DNA of 64,000 bases from Desulfomicrobium macestii (lineage in GTDB: Bacteria > Desulfobacterota > Desulfovibrionia > Desulfovibrionales > Desulfomicrobiaceae): NCBI RefSeq assembly GCF_014873765.1, contig NZ_JADBGG010000018.1:1-64000 (forward strand). Reading direction: 5' to 3'. Below, piece after piece: positions 7,619-16,771 of the stretch. The notes under the pieces are model-generated. The model was not told where the DNA came from. It made no database searches and was given only the letters and a program-made list of their open reading frames with translations. The position numbers and the translations under genes are program-made. Position 1 is the stretch's first letter. Every line of letters starts with the position of its first letter.

Positions 7619-8389
7619 TTAGTTGTTCCGAGGCGTGGATGTGATGCGCATCCATTGCACGTCCTGGGGTAGACTTAAGTCCAGGTCGCGGTTTTGCCAT
7701 TCTCCGCCGGCGTCAAGGGATTTGACCCTGAGCACGGCCTTGCCATCCCTGGGGGATGAAAAAGTGTGTTTGTCATAGAGGACATGGTCGGGAAATGCCG
7801 GTGCCGAGTAGGCCCCTTCGCAGGTCAGCGTCCAGCCCTGCCTGCCGCCAAGGATCAGCATTTCCATGTTTTCCGGGGTTTCCATGTAGGCTACGTCGCC
7901 CGAGGAAAAATTGAAACGGATGCGGCCTTCCCGGGTACCCTCTACAGAGGTGTATTCCGGCGGCAGGACCGGCCCGAGATCTCCGCCGAGCAGGCTGCCG
8001 ATCTGTCTGGCGTCGAACGGCACGGGAATCTGGAAAAGGGCCAACCCGGCCCGGGCCTGGGCGTGGTGGTAGGCCTTGTTTTCCGACGGGATGAAGGCGG
8101 TCCAGAGGTCCGGGGTTTCACGAATCATGGCCACCGATGCACCGGTGCCCGAGGACAGATCCATGCGGATGACGGAAGCAGGATAGCCCCAAAGCTGCCC
8201 CACCAGGCGCCCCGTGCGCTCGCTGGTCGCCACGTGCATGGAAAAGCGGGCCGTGATGCGGTCCGCGGCCGAGGATCTGGGATGCAGGGTGGACCATATG
8301 CGCGAAACCGCTTCCGGGTCCCGGATCGGTATTTGCGGGGCGCATCCCCCAAGGACGGCAAGCAGGATGAACAGAGCAAAAGCTCTCAT
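7619..8389 (-). CDS. outer-membrane lipoprotein, possibly LolB-like
   Basis: This 256-residue protein has a lipoprotein signal ending in the lipobox LGGC (Cys at about residue 16), so it is exported and lipidated. The rest is a single soluble domain of alternating strands, with the early stretch DRITARFSMHVATSERTGRLVGQLWGYP. That pattern, and its size, recall the LolB/DUF4292 lipoprotein fold, but the match is by shape rather than by a diagnostic motif. Its ATG overlaps the stop of the TPR lipoprotein (ATGA), so the two are made together and may act together at the outer membrane. No catalytic residues are visible. Confidence 0.7.
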   Translation of the reverse strand: MRAFALFILLAVLGGCAPQIPIRDPEAVSRIWSTLHPRSSAADRITARFSMHVATSERTGRLVGQLWGYPASVIRMDLSSGTGASVAMIRETPDLWTAFIPSENKAYHHAQARAGLALFQIPVPFDARQIGSLLGGDLGPVLPPEYTSVEGTREGRIRFNFSSGDVAYMETPENMEMLILGGRQGWTLTCEGAYSAPAFPDHVLYDKHTFSSPRDGKAVLRVKSLDAGGEWQNRDLDLSLPQDVQWMRITSTPRNN

Positions 8390-10083
8390 CGCGTCCGGCC
8401 CAGGGAATTGAGTTTGGTTCGCACTGTCTCGGCATTTTCGCCTTCAAGATCCAGCGAGTTTGCATAGCCTTCGCGGGCCTGGGAGATGAGACCCATGGCG
8501 CGGGCGATGTCTCCGTAGTGCTCCCAGATGACCGGGTCCGAATCCACGAGCTGGACGGCGCGCCTTATTTCCTGCCAGGCAAGCGTGTTCTTGCCCTGCT
8601 TGAAGTAGACCCAGGCCAGGGAGTCGACAAAGTAGCCGTTGTCCGGTTTGACCTTGAGGGCGCTTTCGATCAGCAGTTGCGCCCTTTCCAGATCGAGGCC
8701 CTGTTCCGCCAGGGTGTAGCCGAGGTAGTTGAGCGCGTCCGCGTGTTCGGGATCCTTGGAGATGACCTTTTCCATCATGATCATGGCCTGGTCCCGGTGT
8801 TCCATGCGATCGTAGATCAGGCCCAGGCGGTAGAGGATGGTCGTGTTCTCCGGCCAGAGGGCCGTGGCCTTAAGCAGTACGTCCAGCGCCTGCTGGTACT
8901 CTTTTTCAAACTCGTGCATCTCCGCCATGATGATGCGAAATTCCGGCTGTCTGGGAAAAAGCGTCATGGCCGACAGGCACAGCTCCCTGGCCGTTTCCCT
9001 CTGGTTTTTCTGGTAGAGAAGATGAATGCGGAATATCAGGCTGCGCTCATAGTGCTGATGGCTTGTGGGTATGGCTTCCAGATAGGCCATGGCCTTGTCC
9101 GCATTGTCGCGGCCTTCGTATTCGAGCACGGCCAGGAAAAAAAGCGCGTCGCTGGGGATCGGATTTTCCCGGGCCATGGGGTCCAGAAGCTCCGCCGCGT
9201 GGTCGAAGAAATCCTGGTTGAGCAGCAGATTGGCCGCTTCCAGGACCAGCGACTGGTCATCAGCGCCCTGTTGTACATAGGCAAGAGCCTGATCGGGATT
9301 GTTGAGCTTCAGGTTGAGTTCGATCAGGCGAAAGAGAATCTGCTGGTTCCCGATTCCCGAATCCACGAGTTTGGCGAAGACGCGTTCCGCGTCGATATAG
9401 TTTTTCTGGACCTCGTAGGTCAGGCCGAGCTCTATCCACGCATTGTAATACTCAGGGTCCGCGGCTACGGCCTGCTGGTAGGCGGTGATGGCCTTGTCAT
9501 AGAGTTCGAGGCCGAAAAAGCCCTTTCCAAGGAGAAATTTCGTTGTCGCGTTGGCGTCTTTTTGGGGGATGGCGTTCAGCCTGTCCACGGCTTCGCCGAA
9601 CTCTCCCTGCTCAAGACGATAGAGCGCGGCTTCATGGGCCAGATCGATCTGCTCGGGGTGCTTCTCGCGGTAGTCGTCCAGAACGAGCACTGCGTCGTCA
9701 AAACGCCCCTGGGCCGCATAGGTCTTGGCCAGGGTGCTGACCAGCGCTTCAAAATCAGGGTATCTGGCCAGACCCTGATTGAGGACAACCAGGGCATCGG
9801 CAAACTTGGAGGCGCGCCAGTGCAGGTTGCCCAGTTCAAGGTAGAGCTCCGGCGTGGGTGCGAGGGCGATGGCCTGCTCAAGCGCCTGGGCTGCCTGGTC
9901 TTTTTTGTCTTCCTGTAGCAGTTCTCGGTAGGCCAGATAGGAATAGATGGCCTCGGCTTCGGCAGAGGCCGGCACTGGCGTGGGCGGCATGGGCAAAGGC
10001 GTCGATGCCGCCTGATGGGTGCACCCCAGGGAAGCCGCTAGGGCGGCGGGAAGAAGGAGCCGTTGGACAAGCTTTCTGATCAT
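8386..10083 (-). CDS. tetratricopeptide-repeat lipoprotein
   Basis: This 565-residue protein has a lipoprotein signal (Cys in LAASLGC, about residue 21) followed by roughly a dozen 34-residue TPR units from about residue 45 to 555. Recognisable units contain A-x-x-x-Y-x-x-A and W-x-x-LGLTY patterns such as YYNAWIELGLTYEVQKNY and DALNYLGYTLAEQGL. TPR arrays are protein-interaction scaffolds. With the lipid anchor it likely organises partners at the periplasmic face of a membrane. It overlaps both neighbours by ATGA junctions, so it is co-translated with the HD protein and the LolB-like lipoprotein. No enzyme domain is present. Confidence 0.85.
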   Translation of the reverse strand: MIRKLVQRLLLPAALAASLGCTHQAASTPLPMPPTPVPASAEAEAIYSYLAYRELLQEDKKDQAAQALEQAIALAPTPELYLELGNLHWRASKFADALVVLNQGLARYPDFEALVSTLAKTYAAQGRFDDAVLVLDDYREKHPEQIDLAHEAALYRLEQGEFGEAVDRLNAIPQKDANATTKFLLGKGFFGLELYDKAITAYQQAVAADPEYYNAWIELGLTYEVQKNYIDAERVFAKLVDSGIGNQQILFRLIELNLKLNNPDQALAYVQQGADDQSLVLEAANLLLNQDFFDHAAELLDPMARENPIPSDALFFLAVLEYEGRDNADKAMAYLEAIPTSHQHYERSLIFRIHLLYQKNQRETARELCLSAMTLFPRQPEFRIIMAEMHEFEKEYQQALDVLLKATALWPENTTILYRLGLIYDRMEHRDQAMIMMEKVISKDPEHADALNYLGYTLAEQGLDLERAQLLIESALKVKPDNGYFVDSLAWVYFKQGKNTLAWQEIRRAVQLVDSDPVIWEHYGDIARAMGLISQAREGYANSLDLEGENAETVRTKLNSLGRTR

Positions 10084-10853
10084 GCAGTGATGTGTCCGGA
10101 GCAGTCATTTTTTCTACAAAATGCCTGGATTATTTGGTAAATTTTTTTTCCCATGTCGAGGCCCAACTCTATGAATTCCGGACCGTAAATTTTTCCGGCG
10201 GAAGTGCGGAACGTGTTCTGGATGGAAGCCACGACCTCAAGCCCGGCAGGAAATTTATCCAGAATCTGTTCGAGGGTCCACTCCTGATAATTGCATATTT
10301 CCCACAGGGTGGTGATGAAATTGTCGGGTCCCCATCGAAATTTGTCTGCGTCATAGAGCGCGTCGGCCAGGACCTGCGTCCCGTGGTGGGCAAATTCGGC
10401 CGGAGGCGAGAAGGCTTCGTGGCAGCGCACCGCGTCGGCGATCATCTGCTTTTCCTCGTCCGTGAGGGGATAGTCCCGGAGGATCAGCAGCGCAAGGTCG
10501 GCGCCGCGCGTGGCGTGATCGCCTTCGAGGCGGCAGGTGTCATGCAACAGGCCCGCGAGCATGGCCAGAAGACTCAGCCGCCGCGCCTGCTCCAGCCCCA
10601 GCGCCTCTGCCTCGCCAAGGATCAGCGCGCTGCATTCGATGGCGACTTTTTTCGAATGGTCGATGCCGTGTCCGAATTCGTCGTTCAGAAAGGGCAGCAC
10701 GTCCTCGCGGCACCGCAGGACCATGGGGTGCGAAAAGAAGGTGTCCCGGGCGGAGGCGAGCTCCGCGCTCATGGCCGTATAAAAGCTGGGCAGGGCGTCA
10801 GGGGTGACGGCTGCACTTTCCTGTTTGATGCGAAGGAGAGTTTCATTCTTCAT
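10080..10853 (-). CDS. HD-domain phosphohydrolase family protein
   Basis: This 257-residue protein carries an HD metal-binding domain. HGIDHSKKVA (about residue 62) and LLHDTCRLEGDHATRGADLALLIL (about residues 100-123) supply the His, His-Asp and downstream His/Asp ligands typical of metal-dependent phosphohydrolases. A third conserved block is VRCHEAF. The substrate cannot be read from sequence; nucleotides or (p)ppGpp-like compounds are family possibilities. The ATG at 10853 is preferred to a TTG two codons upstream. It overlaps the end of rpoH and the start of the TPR gene, so it is coupled to both. Confidence 0.78.
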   Translation of the reverse strand: MKNETLLRIKQESAAVTPDALPSFYTAMSAELASARDTFFSHPMVLRCREDVLPFLNDEFGHGIDHSKKVAIECSALILGEAEALGLEQARRLSLLAMLAGLLHDTCRLEGDHATRGADLALLILRDYPLTDEEKQMIADAVRCHEAFSPPAEFAHHGTQVLADALYDADKFRWGPDNFITTLWEICNYQEWTLEQILDKFPAGLEVVASIQNTFRTSAGKIYGPEFIELGLDMGKKIYQIIQAFCRKNDCSGHITA

Positions 10854-11880
10854 GTTCAATCCATTCTGCGGAGAAATCTTGGATGGTGCTCGACATCTGG
10901 GCCTTTATCTTTTGCAGCAGGCGGGCTTCGATCTGACGTACCCGCTCGCGGGTGATCCCGTACTTGTCGCCGATTTCACGCAGGGTGATGGGCGAATCGG
11001 CCAGAAGACGCTGCTCAAGGATGTCGAGTTCCTTTTCGTTCAGGCCGTCCCGTATGGCATCAATATTGTCATGGATGAGCACACTGATCTCGTCGGCGGC
11101 CATCTGCTCCTCGATTCCGGCTTCAAGGGCCGGTATGAAGTCCATGGGCGTGAAGCTCGAATCGTCCCCGATCTTCATGTCCAGGGACACGTCGTGCTGA
11201 CCCAGGCGCTGTCCCATCTCCACGATGTCGGCTTCGGAGACCTGCAGATTCTTGGAGAGGGTCGATGTGCTCGGGTCAAAACCCTGGGCCTGCAGGCGCT
11301 GGCGCTCCTTGCCCAGGTTGTAGAAGAGTTTGCGCTGGGCCTGGGTGGTCCCGATCTTGACCATGCGCCAGTTGTCCATGATGAATTTCAGGATGTAGGC
11401 CTTGATCCAGAACGAGGCATAATAGGAAAATTTGATGCCCTTGTCCGGGTCGAATTTCTGGACCGCCTTCATGAGGCCCACGTTGCCTTCCTGGATCAGG
11501 TCGAGCACATTCTTCATCCATCGCCGCTGGAAGTCCATGGCTATCTTGACCACCAGCCGCAGATTGGAGGTGATGAGGATAAAGGCCGCCTGCTCTTCCT
11601 TTTCATCCCGGTAGCGCCGGGCCAGGTCGAATTCTTCGTCCTGTTCCAGCGGTTTGAACTTCTTTATTTCCTGAAGGTAGATGTGCAGCGGGTCCAGGGT
11701 CGCGACTTCCCGTTTGGGTACGGTGGCCAGGACCAGCGGGGCGATTTCGTCGATATCGACAGTGTCGATCTTGTCGGAATCGTCGATATCATCGTCGTCG
11801 AATTCTTCGGTATCCTCTGACAAGGGTGTTTCGAGCTCTTCATCCAGAGCATTGTCTTCGGGTCTTTTATTGGGATTCAT
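10843..11880 (-). CDS. rpoH: heat-shock type sigma factor RpoH (sigma-32)
   Basis: This is an RNA polymerase sigma-70 family protein. Regions 2 and 4 are intact: LIQEGNVGLMKAVQKFDP and FSYYASFWIKAYIL for core binding and -10 recognition, and the C-terminal helix-turn-helix TLREIGDKYGITRERVRQIE. The sequence QRKLFYNLGKERQRL matches the RpoH-specific box (Q-R-K-L-F-F/Y-N-L) that separates sigma-32 from sigma-70. At 345 residues it is longer than the usual 280-300 because of an N-terminal stretch of about 60 residues that is strongly acidic (EEFDDDDIDDSDK). The start is uncertain: ATG 11880 lacks a clear Shine-Dalgarno and upstream TTG/ATG codons exist. It heads the long minus-strand operon. Confidence 0.9.
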   Translation of the reverse strand: MNPNKRPEDNALDEELETPLSEDTEEFDDDDIDDSDKIDTVDIDEIAPLVLATVPKREVATLDPLHIYLQEIKKFKPLEQDEEFDLARRYRDEKEEQAAFILITSNLRLVVKIAMDFQRRWMKNVLDLIQEGNVGLMKAVQKFDPDKGIKFSYYASFWIKAYILKFIMDNWRMVKIGTTQAQRKLFYNLGKERQRLQAQGFDPSTSTLSKNLQVSEADIVEMGQRLGQHDVSLDMKIGDDSSFTPMDFIPALEAGIEEQMAADEISVLIHDNIDAIRDGLNEKELDILEQRLLADSPITLREIGDKYGITRERVRQIEARLLQKIKAQMSSTIQDFSAEWIEHEE

Positions 11881-12092
11881 GATGGTGCGTGAATGGAGGT
11901 GGTTCTTGGGCATCACGTGCTGCAATGGTGAAAAAAATGTGCCCGGGGCTGTTCCGCGAGAAGCTCTCTGGAGAAGCTATCCGTTATTTCGGAGTTTTCC
12001 ATCATAGAGTTTTTGTTTGTCCTTTTCAATGATTTTCAGTAGGGCCCTTCGTTCACCGGAGTGTGAATTTTTGAACTACGTGAGGTGTTGAA

Positions 12093-14504
12093 ATGCGCGA
12101 TTTTCGCCAGGCACTCAAGGGCGGAAACGTTCTTATTTTTGACGGGGGCATGGGTAGCCTGCTCCAGCGTCGCGGCCTTCAGGCCGGACAGTCCCCCGAG
12201 GAATTCGGTATGGCGCGACCGGATGTTGTCGCGGCGATCCATGCCGAATATGCCCGTTCCGGGGCGCATGTGGTCACCACCAACACGTTTGGAGCGACCC
12301 GCTACAAGCTTCCACACGGCCTGGACGTGTTCGAAGTCAATGAGACCATGACCCGCGCCGCGCGTCAAGCCGTGGGTGACGCGGTTTTCGTGGCCGGCAG
12401 CGTCGGGCCCACGGGCAAGATGATCGAGCCCTTGGGCGACATCTCCTTTCGCGGGCTGGTGGACGTCTTCAAGGAGCAGATTCGTGGCCTGGCGGCAGGC
12501 GGCGCGGACCTGATCCTGGGCGAGACCCATTTCGATCTGGCCGAGGCCAGGGCGGTGGTCGTGGCCGCGCGCGAAGTCTGCGATCTGCCCGTGGGCATCA
12601 GCATGACCTTCGAGGGCGGAGTCAGCCTGACCGGAACCACCCCGGAAATCTTTGCCCAGACCATGGAAAACATGGGCGTGGACCTCATCGCCTCCAATTG
12701 CAGCGCCGGACCAGAGCAGCTGATCGAGGTCGCCAGGGCCATGCTGCGCGTAAGCCGGACTCCGGTGCTCATCGAGCCCAACGCGGGCCTGCCCGAACTG
12801 GTGGATGGGGCCACGGTTTTTCGCCTGCCCCCGGATCCTTTCGCGGCCACGGTCTCGACCCTTGTGGAAGTGGGCGTTTCCTGCCTCGGCGGGTGTTGCG
12901 GCACCACGCCTGAGCACATCCAGGCCCTGAACGCGCTTTGCACCGGCAAGAGCGTGTCGCGTCCCGAGATTTCCGATCCTCCCTGCCTGATCGTCACCTC
13001 CCGTTCCCGGGCGGTGGAGTTCGGGTTTGATCGTCCCTGCCGCATCATCGGAGAGCGGATCAACCCCACGGGCAAGGCCGAGCTCGCGGCCGAGCTGCAA
13101 CGCCTTGAGACCCGTCGCCTCATGGTCTACGCCGAGGAGCAGGTCGAGCGCGGAGCCGATCTTCTGGACGTCAACGTGGGCGCACCCATGGTCGAGGAGG
13201 CGCGCATGCTGCCTTTGGCCGTGCGCACCCTGACCAGCGCCCACTCCATCCCCCTGTGCCTGGACTCCAGCGACATATCGGCGATCCGGGCGGGCCTTGA
13301 GGCCTATCCGGGTTCGGCGCTGGTCAATTCCATCAGCGGCGAGGAAGAGCGGATGGATATCCTTGGCCCGCTCTGTCGCGACTACGGCGCGCCGTTCATC
13401 CTGCTGCCGCTCAAAGGCCGCAAGCTGCCCGTCACGGCGGCCGAGAGGCTGGCCATCATTGAGGAACTATTGATCAAGGCCGAAAGCCTGCGCATCCCGA
13501 GGCGCCTCATCCTGGTCGATGCCCTGGCCCTGACCGTATCCTCCAAGCCCGAGGCGGCCAAGGCCTGCCTCGATGTCATCCGGCACTGCCGTGAGCGCTG
13601 GGGCCTGGGTTCGACCATGGGCCTGTCCAACATCTCATTTGGCCTGCCTGCGCGGGATCTGATCAACTCGACCTTCCTGGCCATGGCCATGGGCGTCGGC
13701 ATGACCTCGTTCATCGCCAACCCCAACGCCGTGCGCCTGCGCGAGAATCTGGCGGCGGCGGAGGTGCTCCTTGGCCGGGACCGCCAGGCTGCGGGCTTCA
13801 TCGCCTCCTATGCCGGATGGAATCCTGGAAATCCGGTGGCCGCGGCCGTTTCCGGACCGGCCGAAGAGGAAGGCAGCCCTGTCGCGCTGGCGGTGATCAA
13901 GGGCCAGAAGGATCGCATCGTCGAGATGCTGCGCGAGCGCATCGCGGCGGGCGAGGATCCGTTTGTCCTTGTCGACGGAGAGATGATTCCGGCCATTGCC
14001 AAGGTGGGGGAAAAGTACGAGAAGAAAGAGTATTTTCTGCCGCAACTCCTGCTCTGCGCCGAAACCATGCAGATCGGCTTCGAGTCCATCAAGCATCTGC
14101 TCGTGCGCGAGGGGCAGGAGGTCAAGGCCACCATTGTCATGGCCACGGTGGAGGGCGACATTCACGACATCGGCAAGAATATCGTCTGCCTGATGCTCAG
14201 GAATTTCGGCTACAATGTCGTCGATCTGGGCAAGGATGTTGCGGCCGTGGACATCGTCGCGGCGGCAGTGGCCCACAAGGCCTCGGTCATCGGCCTGTCC
14301 GCGCTCATGACCACGACCATGGTCCGCATGGAGGATACCGTGCGCCTGGTCCGCGAGCAGGGCCTTCCCTGCCGGGTCATGGTCGGTGGCGCGGTGGTCA
14401 GCCAGTCCTATGCGGACCTGATCGGCGCCGACGGCTATGCCGACGACGCGGTGGCGGCGGTGCGCGTGGCCACCCGGTTGTGCGCCGAGGTCCGGTCGGC
14501 CTGA
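12093..14504 (+). CDS. metH: cobalamin-dependent methionine synthase without reactivation domain
   Basis: MetH transfers a methyl group from methyltetrahydrofolate to homocysteine through cobalamin. Domains in order are the homocysteine/zinc domain (about 1-290), with Cys in LIASNCSAG and the GGCCGT pair. Then comes the folate-binding barrel (about 305-570, starting CRIIGERINPTG). Last is the cobalamin cap and binding domain (about 600-800) with the base-off motif DIHDIGKN and the GLSALMTTTM loop. The chain ends at 803 residues, so the C-terminal AdoMet reactivation domain of the E. coli enzyme (about 1200 residues) is absent. A separate reactivation protein is expected elsewhere. TGAGG precedes the ATG. 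It is divergent from rpoH, with a 212-base gap holding no recognised riboswitch. Confidence 0.95.
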   Translation: MRDFRQALKGGNVLIFDGGMGSLLQRRGLQAGQSPEEFGMARPDVVAAIHAEYARSGAHVVTTNTFGATRYKLPHGLDVFEVNETMTRAARQAVGDAVFVAGSVGPTGKMIEPLGDISFRGLVDVFKEQIRGLAAGGADLILGETHFDLAEARAVVVAAREVCDLPVGISMTFEGGVSLTGTTPEIFAQTMENMGVDLIASNCSAGPEQLIEVARAMLRVSRTPVLIEPNAGLPELVDGATVFRLPPDPFAATVSTLVEVGVSCLGGCCGTTPEHIQALNALCTGKSVSRPEISDPPCLIVTSRSRAVEFGFDRPCRIIGERINPTGKAELAAELQRLETRRLMVYAEEQVERGADLLDVNVGAPMVEEARMLPLAVRTLTSAHSIPLCLDSSDISAIRAGLEAYPGSALVNSISGEEERMDILGPLCRDYGAPFILLPLKGRKLPVTAAERLAIIEELLIKAESLRIPRRLILVDALALTVSSKPEAAKACLDVIRHCRERWGLGSTMGLSNISFGLPARDLINSTFLAMAMGVGMTSFIANPNAVRLRENLAAAEVLLGRDRQAAGFIASYAGWNPGNPVAAAVSGPAEEEGSPVALAVIKGQKDRIVEMLRERIAAGEDPFVLVDGEMIPAIAKVGEKYEKKEYFLPQLLLCAETMQIGFESIKHLLVREGQEVKATIVMATVEGDIHDIGKNIVCLMLRNFGYNVVDLGKDVAAVDIVAAAVAHKASVIGLSALMTTTMVRMEDTVRLVREQGLPCRVMVGGAVVSQSYADLIGADGYADDAVAAVRVATRLCAEVRSA

Positions 14505-14532
14505 TCTTTCAAGGAATCACGCGGGAGCAAGC

Positions 14533-15000
14533 ATGGAAAAATATATACTCAGAAAGGCGACAATCGCCGATGTCAAAGCCATTCACCGGCTACTCATGGA
14601 TTGCGCCACCAAACGGTTGCTTCTGCCCCGATCCTTCGGTGAACTCTATTCCCACCTGAGGGATTTCATCGTGGCCGAGGATGAAAAGTCCGGAACCGTG
14701 GTCGGCTGCTGCGCCTTGACCATCACCTGGGAAGCCTTGGCCGAAGTCCGGTCGCTGGTGGTTGCCGAGAGCGCCCAGGGCCAGGGCCTGGGGCGCAGGC
14801 TGGTGGAGTTTTGCGTCAGCGACGCCGTGACCTTTGGTGTTTACAAGGTATTCGCCTTGACCTATCAGGTCCCCTTTTTTCAGAAACTGGGTTTTTCGGA
14901 AGTGAGCAAGGACATCCTGCCGCAGAAGGTGTGGGCCGATTGTCTCAAATGCCCCCAGTTTCCCGAATGTGACGAAGTGGCCATGATGATTGAATTGTAA
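14533..15000 (+). CDS. argA: GNAT acetyltransferase, short ArgA type (N-acetylglutamate synthase)
   Basis: This 155-residue GNAT protein has the acetyl-CoA loop near QGQGLGRRLVEF (about residues 86-97). It ends with QKVWADCLKCPQFPECDE, whose three cysteines are typical of the short, stand-alone ArgA enzymes (for example the Mycobacterium Rv2747 type). Those catalyse the first step of arginine synthesis, acetylation of glutamate. The ATG at 14533 follows CGGGAG at good spacing. An in-frame start at 14437 lies inside metH and is rejected. It is 28 bases after metH and 30 before hpt. A general GNAT role cannot be excluded. Confidence 0.72.
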   Translation: MEKYILRKATIADVKAIHRLLMDCATKRLLLPRSFGELYSHLRDFIVAEDEKSGTVVGCCALTITWEALAEVRSLVVAESAQGQGLGRRLVEFCVSDAVTFGVYKVFALTYQVPFFQKLGFSEVSKDILPQKVWADCLKCPQFPECDEVAMMIEL

Positions 15001-15030
15001 GTTTGACATATCGGTTCTCCGGGAGAATTC

Positions 15031-15555
15031 ATGAAATTTGTACAGCTTTTCGACCGTTCGCAAATTGAAGCACGGGCCCAGGAATTGGGTCGGGAAATAT
15101 CCAGCCATTATGGCGACGAGCCCTTGGTTTGCGTATGCGTGCTTAAAGGCGCCTACGCATTTTTTACTGATCTGATGCGTAATTTGAGCATCCATCCAAG
15201 CATGGATTTTGTTCGTCTTTCCAGTTATGCGGATCAGACTTCACGCAAATCGAAGATGGTTTTCTCCAAGGACAAGGAAATCGATATCAGGGACAAGCAT
15301 GTGCTCGTGGTCGAGGATATCGTCGATACGGGCCATTCCATGGGCTTTCTGACCAAGGTTCTCGAGGCGCGTGGTCCCAAATCCATCAAGATCGCGGCCA
15401 TGATCGACAAGAGAGAGCGCCGCGAGGTTGATGTGAATGTGGATTTTGTGGGTTTCCCACTGGATAAGGGATACATCGTCGGCTATGGACTTGACTACGC
15501 CGAGCAATACAGAGAACTTGACGGTATATACGATCTCAAATTCTCGGAAGCATAG
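15031..15555 (+). CDS. hpt: hypoxanthine phosphoribosyltransferase
   Basis: This enzyme salvages hypoxanthine (and guanine) to the nucleotide using PRPP. The 174-residue length fits the family. The PRPP-binding signature VLVVEDIVDTGHSM is at about residues 91-104. LVCVCVLKGAYAF (about 31-43) forms the N-terminal loop and VDFVGFPLDKGYIVGYGLDYAE (about 137-158) the purine-binding end. GGGAG sits 7 bases before the ATG. It follows the acetyltransferase by 30 bases and may share its transcript. Confidence 0.93.
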   Translation: MKFVQLFDRSQIEARAQELGREISSHYGDEPLVCVCVLKGAYAFFTDLMRNLSIHPSMDFVRLSSYADQTSRKSKMVFSKDKEIDIRDKHVLVVEDIVDTGHSMGFLTKVLEARGPKSIKIAAMIDKRERREVDVNVDFVGFPLDKGYIVGYGLDYAEQYRELDGIYDLKFSEA

Positions 15556-15593
15556 ACCCCTGCCTCCAGACTGAACTTTTTCAAGGAAAGGCC

Positions 15594-16718
15594 ATGCTCG
15601 TTCAATGCCCTGAGTGCACCACCAAATACAATCTGGATGAAAGCAAGATCGGACACGACGGCAGCAAGGTCCGTTGTACGCGTTGCAAGAACGTGTTCAC
15701 CGTGTTCCGCCCCATCTCCGAGGATGTCGTGACGCCGGAGGTTCCCGAACCAGCCTCCGCGGCCGGCGCATTCGAGGACGATTCTTTTGATGACGATCTG
15801 GCGTCGGCTTTCGAGGATAAAAAAGGTGCTCCCCCGGCCTCAAAGGATTCCTTCGAGGAAGAGTTCGCGGCCATGTTCGAGGATGTGAAGCCTGCGGCCG
15901 CCCCCAGGAAGTCTGCCGATGCCGACGCTTTTGAAGATGATCTGGCGGCCATGCTGGATGGGAAAAAGTCTCGGCCCGCGCCGAAATCCGCCGCAAACGA
16001 GTCCTTTGAAGACGACCTGACGGCCATGCTGGAAGAAAAAAGCACCAAGGCCGGATCGAAGTCCTCGGCGGATCAGGAAATGCTGGCCGATCTTCAGGGC
16101 GCCTTTCAGCAGCCTTTGACCGATCAGCTCGATCACGATTTGCGATCCGCCGACAGTTCTGCCCGCAAGTCCCGAAAATCCGGGGCCGCAGGCCTGATCA
16201 TCGGCCTTGTTGTCCTGCTTCTGGCCTGCGGCCTGGGCGGAGTCTATTTCTTCCAGCCGGGCCTGCTCGGGCTTGCGCCCTCGGTTCCGGACGCTCCCGC
16301 GACCCAGGAAACCGTCGCGCGTGAAGGTGCGGCCCAGATCGCCTTGGAGAACGTGCGCCAGTACTTTGTCCCCAACGAAAAGGAAGGCCAGCTTTTCATC
16401 ATTGAAGGCAAGGCCGTGAATCGTTTTCCCGAGGCGCGTGAGCTCATTCGCATCAAGGCCTCCCTCTTCGACAGACAGGGATCCGAGGTCGCCACCCAGG
16501 AATTCATGTGCGGCAATGTCGTTTCCCTGTACCAGCTTCAGGTTTCGACCCGGGCGGACATCGAGACGGCCCTTACCGCCAAGGTCGGCATTCTGACCAA
16601 CAACACCAATATCCAGCCCGGCGCGTCCGTGCCGTTCATGGCCGTGTTTTTCCAGACCCCGGACTCTGTCGAGGAATTCGGGCTGGAAGTGATTCAATCC
16701 AGCGTCCCGCAGCAATAG
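15594..16718 (+). CDS. MJ0042 zinc-ribbon/DUF3426 membrane protein with acidic repeats
   Basis: This 374-residue protein begins with a zinc ribbon (CPEC at residues 5-8 and CTRC at 28-31) of the MJ0042 type. It then runs through a long acidic linker (about 45-185), one membrane span (about 200-223) and a periplasmic DUF3426 domain (about 235-374). The linker holds at least four degenerate copies of an F-E-D-D-L-x-A-M module spaced about 30-38 residues apart. A zinc-binding cytoplasmic head tethered by an acidic tail suggests a sensor or scaffold role, but no function is established. AAGGAAAGG precedes the ATG. A terminator follows directly. Confidence 0.8.
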   Translation: MLVQCPECTTKYNLDESKIGHDGSKVRCTRCKNVFTVFRPISEDVVTPEVPEPASAAGAFEDDSFDDDLASAFEDKKGAPPASKDSFEEEFAAMFEDVKPAAAPRKSADADAFEDDLAAMLDGKKSRPAPKSAANESFEDDLTAMLEEKSTKAGSKSSADQEMLADLQGAFQQPLTDQLDHDLRSADSSARKSRKSGAAGLIIGLVVLLLACGLGGVYFFQPGLLGLAPSVPDAPATQETVAREGAAQIALENVRQYFVPNEKEGQLFIIEGKAVNRFPEARELIRIKASLFDRQGSEVATQEFMCGNVVSLYQLQVSTRADIETALTAKVGILTNNTNIQPGASVPFMAVFFQTPDSVEEFGLEVIQSSVPQQ

Positions 16719-16736
16719 CACAACTTTTGACCCACG

Positions 16737-16763
16737 AAAGGCAGGCGCAAGTCTGCCTTTTTT
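16737..16763 (+). terminator. terminator between the zinc-ribbon gene and radA
   Basis: AAAGGCAGGC pairs with GTCTGCCTTT (16737-16746 with 16751-16760) around a GCAA tetraloop, followed by more T. It ends only about 9 bases before the radA ATG. Confidence 0.85.
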
Positions 16764-16771
16764 ATTCCCTC

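Noticed and set aside
11881-12092. Cobalamin or SAM riboswitch upstream of metH
   Set aside because: The divergent gap is short and I could not find a B12-box or S-box core sequence.
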